The notes under the pieces: generated by a model
Told to the model about the DNA's origin: nothing
What the model saw: the letters and a program-made list of their open reading frames with translations, nothing else
The model's database searches: none
Shown here: positions 32,700 through 43,892 of the stretch, one piece after another
Numbering within the stretch: the stretch's first letter is position 1
Layout of the letters: the number at the start of each line of letters is the position of its first letter
Assembly (NCBI RefSeq): GCF_051020955.1
Contig: NC_135017.1
Span: 28,304,689 to 28,368,688 of the forward strand
Direction: 5' to 3'
Origin: Megalopta genalis
Lineage: Eukaryota; Arthropoda; Insecta; Hymenoptera; Halictidae
Length of the DNA stretch: 64,000 nt
Position numbers and translations under genes: made by a program

Positions 32700-33480
32700 T
32701 AACTGTTCTCCTTGAACCTAGAATAAATTCGTCCAAATTCGATCGCGGCTAACTTTAGACCAACAGCGAAATAAAAATGAATTTACCGATATCGGTTTAA
32801 TGGATCATTTTCGCAGTGCTCCTGTATCCGTAAGAAATCGCGTGTAATGACGCGTAATTGTGCAATCTAACCACTTGTCAATTACGTCGCTATCGGACGT
32901 ACCAACGAACGAACGAAGCGACCGGGGCGAAGGGAGAGGGCGCAGGGTAAGGGAGTATATGGCGAGATGAATCTGCATTATGCTGTTGTGCGCTTAGATC
33001 CGTCTAAACGGATACGGTGGAACTGGTTTCGACCTCACAGAACGTTTCGTTCGGCGCAGCGCGCCGGTTCCTGGAGTCTGGCTCGGCCTTAATCCGGCAT
33101 GCAGATGCGTTATCCAGCGGAGGGGATCTTTATATACCTTCCCCGTCGTCGTATTATGCGCGCGTTGGCTACCGTAAATCTGCCAGCAGGACCCACCAGT
33201 TGTCAATTATTTCATTATCAACGCGATAAATCTCGCTGTTCGGACCAACAATCGTCAATTGGCCAATTATCAGGCGGTCAGATCGGTCCGCGGCCACTTG
33301 CCACGTGTTCGTCGCTTCGTTATCTGGCTAACCCACATTGATAACACCGGGTTCGCGAGACACTGTGCCGTGGAATTGATTCTTTGGAGGTCAAAGTCTT
33401 GCCTCGATGAGGCGAGACACCTTTCTCTCGCTTTCGATGAATCATTGGTGAAATAGGATTCTTCGTGTGGTCAGAACGTA
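32700..33480. other. GC-rich island, no identifiable gene
   Basis: Five overlapping short frames on both strands between 32994 and 33456, none with a recognised domain. CG-dense at 32880-33110 and 33250-33360. Candidate regulatory or conserved noncoding island. Confidence 0.35.
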
Positions 33481-34213
33481 CACAAAGTTGCAGAGAAATA
33501 GATTATCAAATAATTAAGTAATCTCAACAAGAGCATTTCATCAACCATTTCCAATACTTTGTCAAACATTTGTACTCAGATCTGGTTCGATATAGTTTTT
33601 TGATCCCTGAAATTTGGCTATGACAATACAAAATGTATTGCAACTTTCTGGTTTTATTTGTTAACAGATCGTTTCAAACAATTTACGATTACAGCAATAA
33701 GGAGGCAGCTCTAGTTTTTACACATTTTTGATGTATATGCTATTTCATTTTAAAAATCATAATCTTTTATTTAATGTAAGGTTTAACAATTATGTTACAG
33801 TATTGAATTAAAATATTATCGCCGTTAAATAAATTATTTGTTACAATAACGACGACAAAAAAATAGTTTTGCAGTGGAAGCTTATTATTTTTCTAGTTTA
33901 GTATAAAAAGAGATAGCTCCGTTATAAACATTTTATTTATTAGAACAGGAAGAAATTGTATATCATATACAGAGTAATAGCTTATCAATATAAATATCAG
34001 CAACAAGTTTCACACAATACTTGATTTTGAATTGATTTTTGTTGGTTTACTCCAAAAATGAAGCTATCCCATGAATTAGTATCATCATTAAGTCATTATA
34101 TGACGGCAATTCACCAGAAGAAACGTACAACAGAAAATGGTAAAATATTATATTATAAAATGTTATATAGAGCAAAATAGGAAATAACTGAAGTTTAAGT
34201 CAAGATCGTTAAG
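33481..34213. other. AT-rich intergenic
   Basis: No gene, RNA or clear repeat recognised. Confidence 0.4.
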
Positions 34214-34411
34214 TAAACTGCGGATCTTCGTACAAAATTAAAAATATTCTATCTCAATTGTAAAGAAATCAAAATTACATCATAAAAATGTATTAATTCT
34301 TTCAATAAATTGAGGCGACGATAATAATGTTCTTAAATTTGTCCAATGTGCTTAAAATTTATTATTTTATCCAAAGATTTTTATCACAAGCACATAAAAT
34401 TTCCAGTCTCT
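34214..34411 (+). mobile_element. MITE copy, TAGACTGCGGAT family
   Basis: Left terminus TAAACTGCGGATCTTCGTAC then AAAATTAAAAATA. Interior CAATAAATTGAGGCGACGATAATAATGTTCTTAAA; right terminus GCACATAAAATTTCCAGTCT. Moderately diverged but nearly full length (198 bp). Confidence 0.7.
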
Positions 34412-34468
34412 TAATCAATCATACTAACAAATACAACAATTAGTGCTCTATTCGACATACAAATGATA

Positions 34469-34563
34469 CGCAATTTTTAAAAACAAGATAACTTTAAAAC
34501 AGATTAGATCAAGAACGTATTTTGAATTGAAATCATATTACCCCTAAAATCAATTGCAGATCA
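34469..34563 (+). repeat. 95-bp inverted repeat, left arm
   Basis: Pairs with 35601-35695 in opposite orientation with about five mismatches over 95 bases. Landmarks are AAAACAAGATAACTTTAAAA, CAGATTAGAT and TTGAATTGAAATCATATTAC. The 1037-bp interval between the arms includes a GC-richer stretch (34750-35100) and no recognised gene. Confidence 0.9.
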
Positions 34564-35600
34564 TTTAACGGTGCATAGAATACCTGCGCAAAGAATATTT
34601 GTTAAATAAAGTATTTGTTAAATGAACCATCTGGTTTAAAGAATTACTAAATAAATAAATTTCATTGTTTCTCACGTTTTGCCCATAATGGTATCGATTA
34701 TGAAAGTACTCGAATGATAAGTGAACGTTGATAACTGTACACAGTAACAGCTCTCCGAGGTGCAGGTTCTCAATGGAAAACAATGCACGAATAAACGATA
34801 CCGAAAGTAATAGCCCCGATAATGTCTTCAGGATGAACCATGACGGTGCCGGTAATGTTAATGCAACCACGAAGCCGACAACGACGACGAACTTGTAATC
34901 CAGGTCAGCCGTCGTGACCCGGCTTGCATTAACTCGAACTTCTTCTCCGCCTTTCTATCTGTCTCTTTCACTCCCGAAGTCGCTTCACACCACCCTGATA
35001 AGATCGACACGCTCGACGGCCTGCGTCATAAATATTCTATGAAATGCATACGACACGGCTGGTTCGATGATGATTCCAACGGTAATTTGTTTGAATTCAT
35101 TAGTTTCGGTGGAATTGATTTTTCGAGAATTGACAGAATATCTAATTGTTAGGCTGTGGATTTTATGATTTTATAGGGGAAAATTAATAGAAGAAATGGA
35201 AAACAGTACATATAATAATGTTCAGGGGATGTGAACGTATTGTTAGCTTTGACACATTAAAATGATTGAAAAGAAAATATCTGTGTGTGGAGCTTATGCA
35301 CCTTGCAATTAATGTAAGAAATTTTTTTTTTCAATGAAAATGAACAAACTATTAATTACACTGATATTAGTAACACCTAGAGCTCTACGGTTTTATAATA
35401 ATAGCAAAAAAACTTTCAAGGAAACATTTTCCTAATTTTAGTAACTGTAGAGGCAAAAATCAGAAATTAATCGTTTTGCCTATTAATAATGTTTTAATGT
35501 TAGTAGAGTCTTTTTTATGATATAAAAAGAAACCAAAATATTAATTTCTGTAAACGTCCACAAAGAGTTCAAATTGACTTTGTCCTAAATATTTTCACTT
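34564..35600. other. Interval between 95-bp inverted arms
   Basis: Contains a 101-codon minus-strand frame (34870-34565) without a recognised domain. TAGGCTGTGGATTTTATGAT near 35151 is a possible inverse terminus of the TAGACTGCGGAT family. The remainder is unrecognised. Confidence 0.35.
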
Positions 35601-35695
35601 TGATCCGCAATTGATCTTAGGGGTAATATGATTTCAATTCAAAATATGTTCTTAATCTAATCTGTTTTAAAGTTATCTTGTTTTTAAAAACTGCG
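35601..35695 (-). repeat. 95-bp inverted repeat, right arm
   Basis: Inverse partner of 34469-34563. Begins TGATCCGCAATTGATCTTAG. Confidence 0.9.
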
Positions 35696-36392
35696 ATTTT
35701 CTTGCAGAAATCAATTTATCGAATTAGGTAGGCGAGTATTGCGAACGCAATTTATTAAAACAAGTCAGTAACTGTTGCCGATTAAATTAGACAACTGTTA
35801 AATAAATTGTCATAAGATATATGTATAAATTTATTTCTATATTTCATTTGTTTGTTAACATTTTATTATCCCAAGCATCGAACTCCGAATAACGTCGAGC
35901 TACTTATGCAAACACCGAGCCTTCCTAGCCACTCGTGTACGTAATTCTGTGGTCTAGAAGGAGCCTCTCTCGGTCTTCTAGTACGAAATACATGCGTCCA
36001 TCAAACTGCGTCGGAGCCTCGATGTCAGCTCATGCGCTTGTCTGCACTTCCTTGATCTAGATGAAGTTTCTTTTTCACTCCGCCATCCAGACTGGCAGTT
36101 ATTACACGCTTAATCATTGTTTATCATTCTACGGTGTTCACAGTCCATACAGTACTTGCCCAAGCATCGCGATATACATCGCGTTTATGCCATTCTTAAC
36201 AGGAAGAAAATTCTTTTCTTACACACCCTCGGACGTTTGATGCTGAACGGAAGTTCTTTCCCGTGGAATATCACGGTTCGTGGCAGCTTATTGAAACAAA
36301 ACAACAGTATCTTCAACATCTTTACTACAGATTATAAATGATACGACACAAACAATGACTTTAACCTAACTTTGTTTGTGCTGTGTAATAAG
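35696..36392. other. Intergenic; GC-richer 35880-36300
   Basis: A 74-codon plus-strand frame (36117-36341) has no domain. Nothing else. Confidence 0.35.
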
Positions 36393-36575
36393 TAGGCTAA
36401 TATATAAAATTCTATGCGAAATAAAAATTTTTTGCGTAAATTGTAAGGGCTAGATGCAGATATACATTGAATTCTTTCTTTCATAATTAGACTGCGAATT
36501 TTATGCATTTATGGCGCAAATGGATAGGTCAAATACAAAACTGTGAAGACATTAGAAGACTGTAAGGATATTTTG
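36393..36575. mobile_element. Two partial TAGACTGCGGAT copies, head to head
   Basis: 36393-36480 has the left half in plus orientation (ATGCGAAATAAAAATTTTTT, GTAAATTGTAAGGGCTAGAT). At 36488 a second terminus, TAGACTGCGAATTTTATGCA, starts the inverse of the right half (TTATGGCGCAAATGGATAGG, CAAATACAAAACTGTGAAGA). Either a rearranged single element or an insertion of one copy into another. Confidence 0.6.
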
Positions 36576-36740
36576 GTTGCAATATTCATCTGCATATTCT
36601 TCTAGAAATTTCGATGAAATTTTGTATATACTAAAAATTGAAAGAAAGCATCTTTTTGCAAAAGTATTTTTTTCATCCACATATTCTTTTAGAAATTTCG
36701 ATGTGAAATTTTCAGCATATATAAAATTAAAATAAATGTT
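36576..36740 (+). repeat. Approximately 95-bp tandem duplication
   Basis: CATCTGCATATTCTTCTAGA and CATCCACATATTCTTTTAGA each precede AATTTCGATG, AAATTTT and a TATATA-AAATT stretch. Confidence 0.65.
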
Positions 36741-37189
36741 TTTTGCTTACATATGTATATAAGTAACTCAGATCTACAAAAAGCATGTTTCTTTTTTAAT
36801 TTTCGTTATCGGCTCAGATAGAAAAGTTGAAAGAACCTAATATTTTTATTTTTTTATCGTTTCAATCAATTGCAACTTAAACAGATTTTTGTATACTCAT
36901 TCTCCAGAAGTGTAGTCAATCTAACAACTGAAAAAATTCAAGAAACAAATTGTGTTAACTTACTTTTCGACGCGAGTGTAGGTACATGGGTAGGATACGA
37001 TTCAGGGGAAACAATTCTTTACTATATTATTGTAATTAAATATCTATTAAAATAATATACTTAACGATTTAGATATTAGATTATAATATTAGAAATAAAA
37101 TCTGATATCACGCTATAGCGTTAAAATGAAGGGTTGAAATAATGGTGGAAATTATTTGTTACTGTTGTTACATCCTACTCCATCACCTT
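36741..37189. other. AT-rich intergenic
   Basis: A 61-codon frame (36870-37055) has no domain; nothing else recognised. Confidence 0.4.
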
Positions 37190-37345
37190 ATTTCTAATTA
37201 GAGTTATCATTATTATTACTGCTATTATTATTAGAGTTATTCTTATTATTATCATTATTATTACTGCTACTATTATTAGAGTTATTATTATTATTATTAT
37301 TATTGCTATTATTATTACTATTACCGTTGTTACATCGCTTATTAT
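37190..37345. repeat. ATT-based compound microsatellite
   Basis: TTATTATTA runs with GAGTTATTATTATTATTACTG modules of 40-60 bp repeated about three times. The minus strand opens a spurious Ile-rich frame. Confidence 0.85.
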
Positions 37346-37399
37346 TGTTAATGTTATAATGTATACCAACGTCATTTCATTATCTCCCTATCGAACGTT

Positions 37400-38644
37400 C
37401 CAAAATCTTTTGCAACCCACGACTTCACTCTTGAACGTGCACCTAACCAGATTTCTACATTACTCCTGCATCATTCACGTACTCAGAATTCATTACAAAA
37501 ACAAAAGAAGTTTAAACCAGAACAAGTCTTGCTAAATTCTTCGATCGGGACAAGAACCCTCATATTTTTAGGAAACTCTCCCGTTGTGTTGTGGCGACAT
37601 AATAACTGTAGGATTTAAATAACCAGGATTTATCTCAAGTAACTAATATCCAGTTGTACGTAGCTTGTATCCACACGCTCGTACGTTTCTACTTCCAATC
37701 TACGGTAATGGGTGCGCAGTAATTGGTACACGGCTCTTCTTCGTCCACGGCGATACGTACGAAATGTGATCGATTTTATTTCATAACACTTTTCTTATGC
37801 GATACTAGATTTCGAGAGCCGCCAATTTAGATTGTCGTTTCATGACAAATTGGGAGAATTGTTAAAAATAAAGTACGCTCGAAGCATGATGCCGCGGTAA
37901 TCCGTATATTCGCCCTGTTCGCTAATAGATTGCGCAAGCAAAAATACAGCTTGCGTTCAGAAAAACTGCGCTACGAGGGAACAGGTACGTCGCGCCGTAC
38001 CAGCGACTGCGCAAAGTGCATTATCGGGAACGAAATCTCGCGGAGGAAATTAAATATCCGATCCGGGATAGCTGTTCGTTAGCATGCAAATTGCGAATAA
38101 ACTTCCCCTCCCGTGTCCTGTGAAAATATCGCCTCTCGCCTCCGTGTAACCTGCTAATCTGCCAGAGATTGTCGGCGAGGCGAGAGTAAATCGTTGACAT
38201 TACGATTGACCTTTTCGCAGTCAACCCGGTGACATCGCGAGCCCGCGCTCAATGTAGCGATTCCCGCGAATGTTCCGTTGTAAAGACAGTGCTAATCAAG
38301 CAACTACGATCACGAGATGAGGTGCACGGTTCTATTAGCTCGGCTGGTTCGGTGCTGCGCTGGGTGGAGATCCGTGGATCGTAAATTGAATCCTTCCGTG
38401 TGGTTAAAAATCGTGCTCGGTAATTGAAGGGATTCGAGTAATTGGATGGGGTGTATCTAATTGACTGCCTATTTTATGCGAAGATCCTGTATTAGCATTC
38501 GCTGTGCCTTTACCCACGCTGTATCTTGTCAACTTTCTTCTCGCGGAAAAATTGATTTTTTTTTTAAGCGAGTCGCGTAATTGGCTCGCGTTTTTCTAAT
38601 TGGCGAATTCTGCGAAACGTGTGCTCGTAACAGGAAAGGGTAAA
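37400..38644. other. GC-richer island, no identifiable gene
   Basis: CG-rich especially at 37900-38400. A 67-codon minus-strand frame (38224-38021) has no recognised domain. Candidate noncoding conserved or regulatory region. Confidence 0.35.
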
Positions 38645-38803
38645 TGAAAAACAGAGCTATGGAAACATTAGAAGGGTTCAAGAATCTTGTTACACAATTT
38701 CAATTTATTGAAACCGTTAGGATAAGAAGTACATATTTGTTTAAATCGTGTTCCGTACGACTGATACAAGCAATTTTTATTTTGTACAAAAATTCACAGT
38801 CTA
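38645..38803 (-). mobile_element. MITE copy, TAGACTGCGGAT family, inverse orientation
   Basis: The inverse strand begins TAGACTGTGAATTTTTGTAC then AAAATAAAAATTGC at 38803. The plus strand has AACATTAGAAGGGTTCAAGA in the position of the opposite half. The far end is eroded. Confidence 0.55.
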
Positions 38804-40029
38804 GCAATCAGATATGCACTGTATTATGCACGGTGCATAATGTCATTCCGGCTGGACAAAATAATTTTGATCTATGTTGTGCTTTATGAAAGACAATATT
38901 AGTCTGAACTTTGCGATCATGCAATATGTGCAGACATGTAAGTACAAAATTAAAAATGTATATAAAGATTTTTATGAGGTACAGTATAGGCATAATCACA
39001 GTCATTTTAGTCTGAAAAGCTAAATATTAAAATATTCTGCCAATAAAGTATATTAAAATGTTCTATAAAATTTTCTTTCCAAAAGAATATTTACTTTTTA
39101 AAAACCTGCGAAAACCAGCAAGAGTCTTGCAGCAATTTTGTTAAGGCGCAAGTGTCAGAAAATCAGAATATTACGATAGTTCCACACGCTTCGCACAAAC
39201 GAGTGAAAAATAATCATAAATGCGTATGAATAACAGAAAATAACTAGGTATTTTTAATGTATATTTATAAAGGGGATAACATAACGATTAAAATGCTCAT
39301 TTAAAATCTCAAAACAGGGTTAAACTTGCGCTCTCAACCTAGCGATTCATCACATCGTAATTCTATCGTCAAGAAGTTAGACGGAGCGTTACTTCTCGTG
39401 CAGGAGGATGAAGTAATTAAAACCACGATTAAAGGCCGATGGGGAAGTCTTTATAATTCCCGAGTAATCACTCCAAACCTTTTTTCCACGTGCGAAGGAA
39501 ACTATTCTCTCTTGTGTTCTTCGCATTTCATTTCTGTCAATTTTCTTCTATTTAAAACAAAATAGTTAATAATGTTTCAAGTAACTAGTTACAATTCTAC
39601 AATATTTATTTGTAAAATGAATTAATTAAAATCGATACAAATATATTTGTGCTATTATTGTCGTATAATCTAAAAGTCGCCATAATCTCTTTGTCTCTTT
39701 ACAGCTCCGTGTAACTTTGTTTCCACTTATTCTATTATTTATCATGTTTTTTTAATCTAAATTCACTTCCTTCAACATCCACCGTTGTTTCTCCCTTATA
39801 ATCAAAACGATTACGCATCGGGATTTTTAATTCTTACTTAATTATAAATTCGCTATTAATTTAAATCTACGGGTTGATGTTTGCTGCCTTCGAGAAGCAT
39901 AAATTTTTGTACCGTATAATATTATTAGATAACCGTACTAAAAAAGCATTTCACGATTTCCGAGACTTATTAATTGAATTAATTTCTACATTTATATAAC
40001 CGTTATCGTCTGCAAACCGTTTAACTTCT
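38804..40029. other. Intergenic, mostly AT-rich
   Basis: No recognised gene. A 79-codon frame at 39326-39565 has no domain. Confidence 0.4.
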
Positions 40030-40700
40030 AATTCCTAACGGCTCTTTTTCTAACACGTTTAATATGTGCATCGGTTGTAGATTTATCAATATCGTTATCA
40101 AGCTTCCCAATATAGCGGTTTACGGTACTTAAAATAGCCTGCCACGATGCTCCAGCGCTATGACACCGTTTCGATTCCGTCTTTTTAGATCGCTGTACAA
40201 ATTGCACGGGACTACTTACGTCAGAAAAATCGGCGTCCCCGTATCTCTCAAGGTTCGATACACGATCGTTAATCAGAACCGTTATCTCGCAAGAAGGCGA
40301 GGCTAAAAGTAAGCACATGATAAACGGCCGCGGATCGACTCGATTTTCTCATAGGAATGCGGGGCGTCGCATGATGCGCCGGGCTTATGCATGACATCTG
40401 TTCCCATCAATGAATCGCGTGAGAGATAGAGTTATTACGTGTGCAACCCACGCTCGCCCATGCCACGAATACAGTTCGTTAGCATTTTCTATCGCACGCA
40501 ATTAACAGAGTCGTCGGGACAAGTCTGACGACGGGTGTTCTTGCCACCTCTGGGCTCTAGATCGCGGCTCCTGTTCACGCCGCGGCATTTCAGAAACGCG
40601 CAAGAACTTTCTTTGGCCTTGAATACTCCGTCCACGATCACGGAATCGTTTCCTATACTTCGTCCTATATTTCCTTCCTGACTCCACGTCCAACGATTCT
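40030..40700. other. GC-richer island, no identifiable gene
   Basis: Minus-strand frames at 40318-40028 (96 codons) and 40693-40502 (63 codons) show low-complexity Arg/Ser-rich peptides without a recognised domain. Confidence 0.35.
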
Positions 40701-40701
40701 A

Positions 40702-41282
40702 TTGGGTTGGCAACTAAGTAATTGCCGATTTCAGTTATAAATGTCTCTCACTCCCATTTTTATGATATCCGTAAATGTTATATTACAAAATTATTATTAT
40801 TATTATTATGTTATTTTTATTATCCGTGAATGTTAGCAACTGGACAAATTGAATGCAGCGGTCAAGGAAAAGCGACCAGAATTGATCAATCGTAAAGGTG
40901 TCATTTTCCACCAGAACAATGCTAGGCCGCACACGTCTTTGTCCACTCGGCAAAAATTGATGGATATTGGTTGGGAATTGATGTTACACCCACCATATAG
41001 CCCTGATCTCGCGCCATCGGATTACCACTTATTTCGATCCCTGGACAACTCCCTTCGTGGTAAAACTTTTAATGACGATGACGCTGTAAAATCTCACTTA
41101 ACTCAGTTTTTGGCCGAAAAGGATCAAATTTTCTACGAACGTGGAATTTTCAAGTTGTCAGAGAGATGGCAAAAGGTCATCGAACAAAATGGAAAATACA
41201 TTACAGATTAAACTTCGTTCCAAGTAAAAAAAAACTTTTTATTTCACTGAACAAATCGGCAATTACTTAGTTGCCAACCCAA
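40702..41282 (+). mobile_element. Internally deleted mariner element, copy 1
   Basis: 581 bp, bounded by terminal inverted repeats TTGGGTTGGCAACTAAGTAA and the inverse, with TA duplicated outside (40700-40701, 41283-41284). The left 130 bp hold untranslated sequence and an (ATT)n run, then jump at CCGTGAATGTTAGCAACTGG directly into the last third of the transposase gene. A full mariner is about 1.3 kb, so about 700 bp are missing. It cannot make a working transposase. Copy 2 has the same junction. Confidence 0.95.
40837..41211 (+). pseudogene. mariner transposase C-terminal fragment
   Basis: Encodes the last 124 or so residues of a mariner transposase (full length about 345), the DDE/D enzyme that cuts and joins element ends in the nucleus. 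The frame is open from CAA at 40837, just after a TAG, to a stop at 41209-41211; there is no ATG at its start, the first codons reading QLDKLNAAVKEKRPEL. The motif around the second catalytic position reads FHQNNARPHTS, where active relatives have an Asp (QQDNARPH), so this copy has Asp-to-Asn at the second catalytic residue. The third position is intact in YSPDLAPSDYHLF. The spacing between these two positions is 34 residues, as in DD34D mariners. The C-terminus WQKVIEQNGKYITD is complete. The helix-turn-helix domain and first Asp are absent because of the internal deletion. Confidence 0.95.
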
Positions 41283-41394
41283 TATATACTTTTCCGGCAT
41301 TTAGTGATGCTTTAATTTTAGGCGGAAAAGTCTTCAACTCTAACACTAGTTGCAAATGTTCCTCGGTTTTTTTAGCAGAGAATTATAATTACGA
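41283..41394. other. Short spacer
   Basis: Nothing recognised. Confidence 0.4.
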
Positions 41395-41890
41395 TGTAAT
41401 TCTATTACATTACAATTGAGTCAGATTGTAATTCGTAATTCAAATTTCCATTCAATCTAATTACAATGCAATTCGTAATTGTAATTGGGGTACAATTATA
41501 AAATACTAAGTAATTGAATTACATTGATTACGAATTACGATGCATAGAATTAAAATCGAGAATTTCGGTGCAATTGAATTAAGATTACGAATTACGGTGT
41601 AATTGAATTAAGATTACAAATTACGATATAATTGAATTAAGATTACGAATTAAAAAATAAGAAATTAATAGATAATAAGAGAAGAAAATACGTAGACGAG
41701 AAAGAAAATGATTCCTGGACTGTATTTGGAAGAGCTGTATTTTGTAATTACATTGTATTTGAATTGCACTCATAATTAATATAATTATGTAATTGAATTA
41801 CAATGTAGTTTGATTACTATGTAATTGAATTACAACGTAGTTCGATTATCGTAATTGATAATACAATACAATTGCAAGATTTAATCTGCA
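41395..41890. repeat. Palindromic tandem tract, TAATTGAATTAC units
   Basis: Units such as GTAATTGAATTAAGATTACG recur with about 34-bp period at 41500-41660, and AATTGAATTACAATGTA at 41775-41870. Units read nearly the same on both strands. 41660-41750 is less regular. Confidence 0.75.
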
Positions 41891-42454
41891 ATATAATTTA
41901 ATTTGCACAACTCCGTTTTTGATCTCCTTAATTTTAAATACCAATTTATGCAGTTACTATTTATGTAAACAAAATTTGACAGCATTAAATAATTTACTAG
42001 ATATTCCACAGTCTATTCTCAGTACACACTTCAAACTTTGATCAAACGAGTAAACATTTAATGAGAAACTTGTAGCAGTAAACAGACAGAAACTGAAATT
42101 GTTAACATCATTTTTCTTTATCATCATTTACACGTTCACCGCTTAAAGTGTTTTTACCATTGAACACAATTTTCCGCTCGTTTGGTCGTTCATCATTACT
42201 CAACGTCACATTATTTATTTAGTAATAAATCACTTGCTTAATAATTCCCGCGAACGCAAGCAAAAAACATGGACAGGAATATAGAATTTTTATACAGGTG
42301 TCCATGCAACGATTTCTTGCTAGTTTGCGGACATTCGTGCAAAGTAAAACGGCTTCAAATTATCACTTACTGAAACGAAGCACTTATTTTATTATATCCA
42401 AATGTAGACTATTTTGAACCTAGAAATATTAGGGGAGAAAGTTTATAATATATA
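41891..42454. other. AT-rich intergenic
   Basis: No gene or clear repeat recognised. Confidence 0.4.
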
Positions 42455-42481
42455 TTATATATTAATAGTAATATAATATCA

Positions 42482-42532
<51 letters not shown>

Positions 42533-42535
42533 TAT
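42455..42535. repeat. AT microsatellite
   Basis: (AT)n, about 22 units at 42488-42531, next to ATATTATATATTAATAG. TTTGAACCTAGA-ATATTAGGGRAAA occurs on both sides (42414, 42536) as a short direct repeat. Confidence 0.85.
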
Positions 42536-43545
42536 ATTTGAACCTAGATATATTAGGGAAAATGTTTATAACATTTTATTACATACAATATTATAGCATT
42601 AATACACATTTCTATACCAATTTTACACAAATAATTTTGACACACAGAAATAACAATGTCAAGGTTATATCAACAATAACATCTTACATGATTCGATTAA
42701 GCAATTATACCAATTATAGCGTCCCAATAAAAATAGCATCTCATGCCGCTATTTCGTGTACCTCGATAGTATGTTGAGTAGTTTTAATACGAAATGCTAA
42801 TGTTAAATCGTATTTACCAAACACCATGATACTATAACATCTTGACATTATTGCTTATTGTCGATGAAGACAATAGTGAACACAATAGTGAATAAGTAAT
42901 TGACAACATGAATTTAAGATCATCCGAAAGTTATGGTATAACGGGTCGTTGAATTCGTCTTGACACAAGCTGCAAGAACAAGAAGTAAAGAATATTGTAC
43001 TATGCCATTTAAAAAAAAAATCGAGGAGACCTTGATTTCGTGCAATGAAACAATTTTTCTGAATTTTCCTCTATCGCAATCTGTAGCTGACCAAAGACCG
43101 CTTAGCTTCTGTTCGAGACGTTTTTTTGTCGGACTGTCGGAAGTGCTCGATAAAATCGTAGCGACGGTTACGCGGGACACCCTACATCTGTCATTCGGTA
43201 AAATATTGCCTGTCGTTATTTAAAGAATATTACGCACTACATTCCACGTTCTCTCTTATTCGCCGCGCCACAAATCAGAAACGAACAGTTTATTCGGACA
43301 GTTGCGGTTTGAAGAAAGATCGAATAGTATCAACAACTCCTTGGCGTTAGGCTACGAAATCCGCTAAGAATAACATTCTTTCGCGACTCGCCGGTCTATT
43401 TCCTGACAGAAGTGGCGAACGGTGTACAGATACGTTATCAATCACCCTCACGTCAGCAACAAGAGTTTCAATCAGCTTGTAAGTCTACTTCCCGACCGGC
43501 TACTTAAATAGTTACTCCGGGGAGAGAAAGAATCGACCGATCGGA
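42536..43545. other. Intergenic; possible transposon end near 43190
   Basis: 42935-43190 has open frames on both strands (86-87 codons) and ends CGCGGGACACCCTACATC, whose inverse AGGGTGTCCCGCGTAACC looks like a transposon terminus. No partner end was found, so this is tentative. GC-richer from 43060. Confidence 0.3.
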
Positions 43546-43617
43546 CCGCCAGATAAAGATTCGAACCCGGATCTCTCTCGTTCACCGAACTGCTCTAACC
43601 GATTGAGCTATCCAGGC
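43546..43617 (-). other. tRNA pseudogene or tRNA-derived repeat
   Basis: The minus strand reads GCCTGGATAGCTCAATCGGT-TAGAGC, with a good A box (TAGCTCAATCGG) and D arm GCTC/GAGC, then GATCCGGGTTCGAATC with a B box differing at its last base. Counting places GAA at the anticodon position after U33 (Phe-like). However, the anticodon stem (GTTCG/AGAGA), T stem (CCGGG/CTTTA) and acceptor stem do not pair. That argues for a dead tRNA or the head of a tRNA-derived SINE rather than a working gene. Confidence 0.45.
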
Positions 43618-43892
43618 CGTCGACAGATACCTTTCCCTAAACCCAACGTTCGAAATGGCTGCCGCCTACATTATCGTCGCATTTACATATCACTGGAAGA
43701 AGAATCGGGCCCCCTCGCGTCCATAATGTCCGAACCCATTGCGTGTTGTCTTTCACGACGTGTCACGGATCGTTCCACGCATTTCATCATTTCATTGAAC
43801 GTATCGCTTCGGAATTGATTCGTAAATTCTTGTTGTGACAGCGCCGTTTCTTTCGTAGCTCGTGTTCACGTTTTTCTCGAATCGAATTAATA
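43618..43892. other. GC-richer spacer
   Basis: Short frame at 43603-43818 without a domain; nothing else. Confidence 0.3.

Noticed and set aside
40849..41211. Complete short mariner-derived gene starting with Met
   Set aside because: The first codon is TTG inside the normal transposase frame (QLDKLNAAV); there is no ATG, and two thirds of the protein are missing.
43546..43617. Functional tRNA-Phe(GAA)
   Set aside because: Anticodon, T and acceptor stems do not pair.
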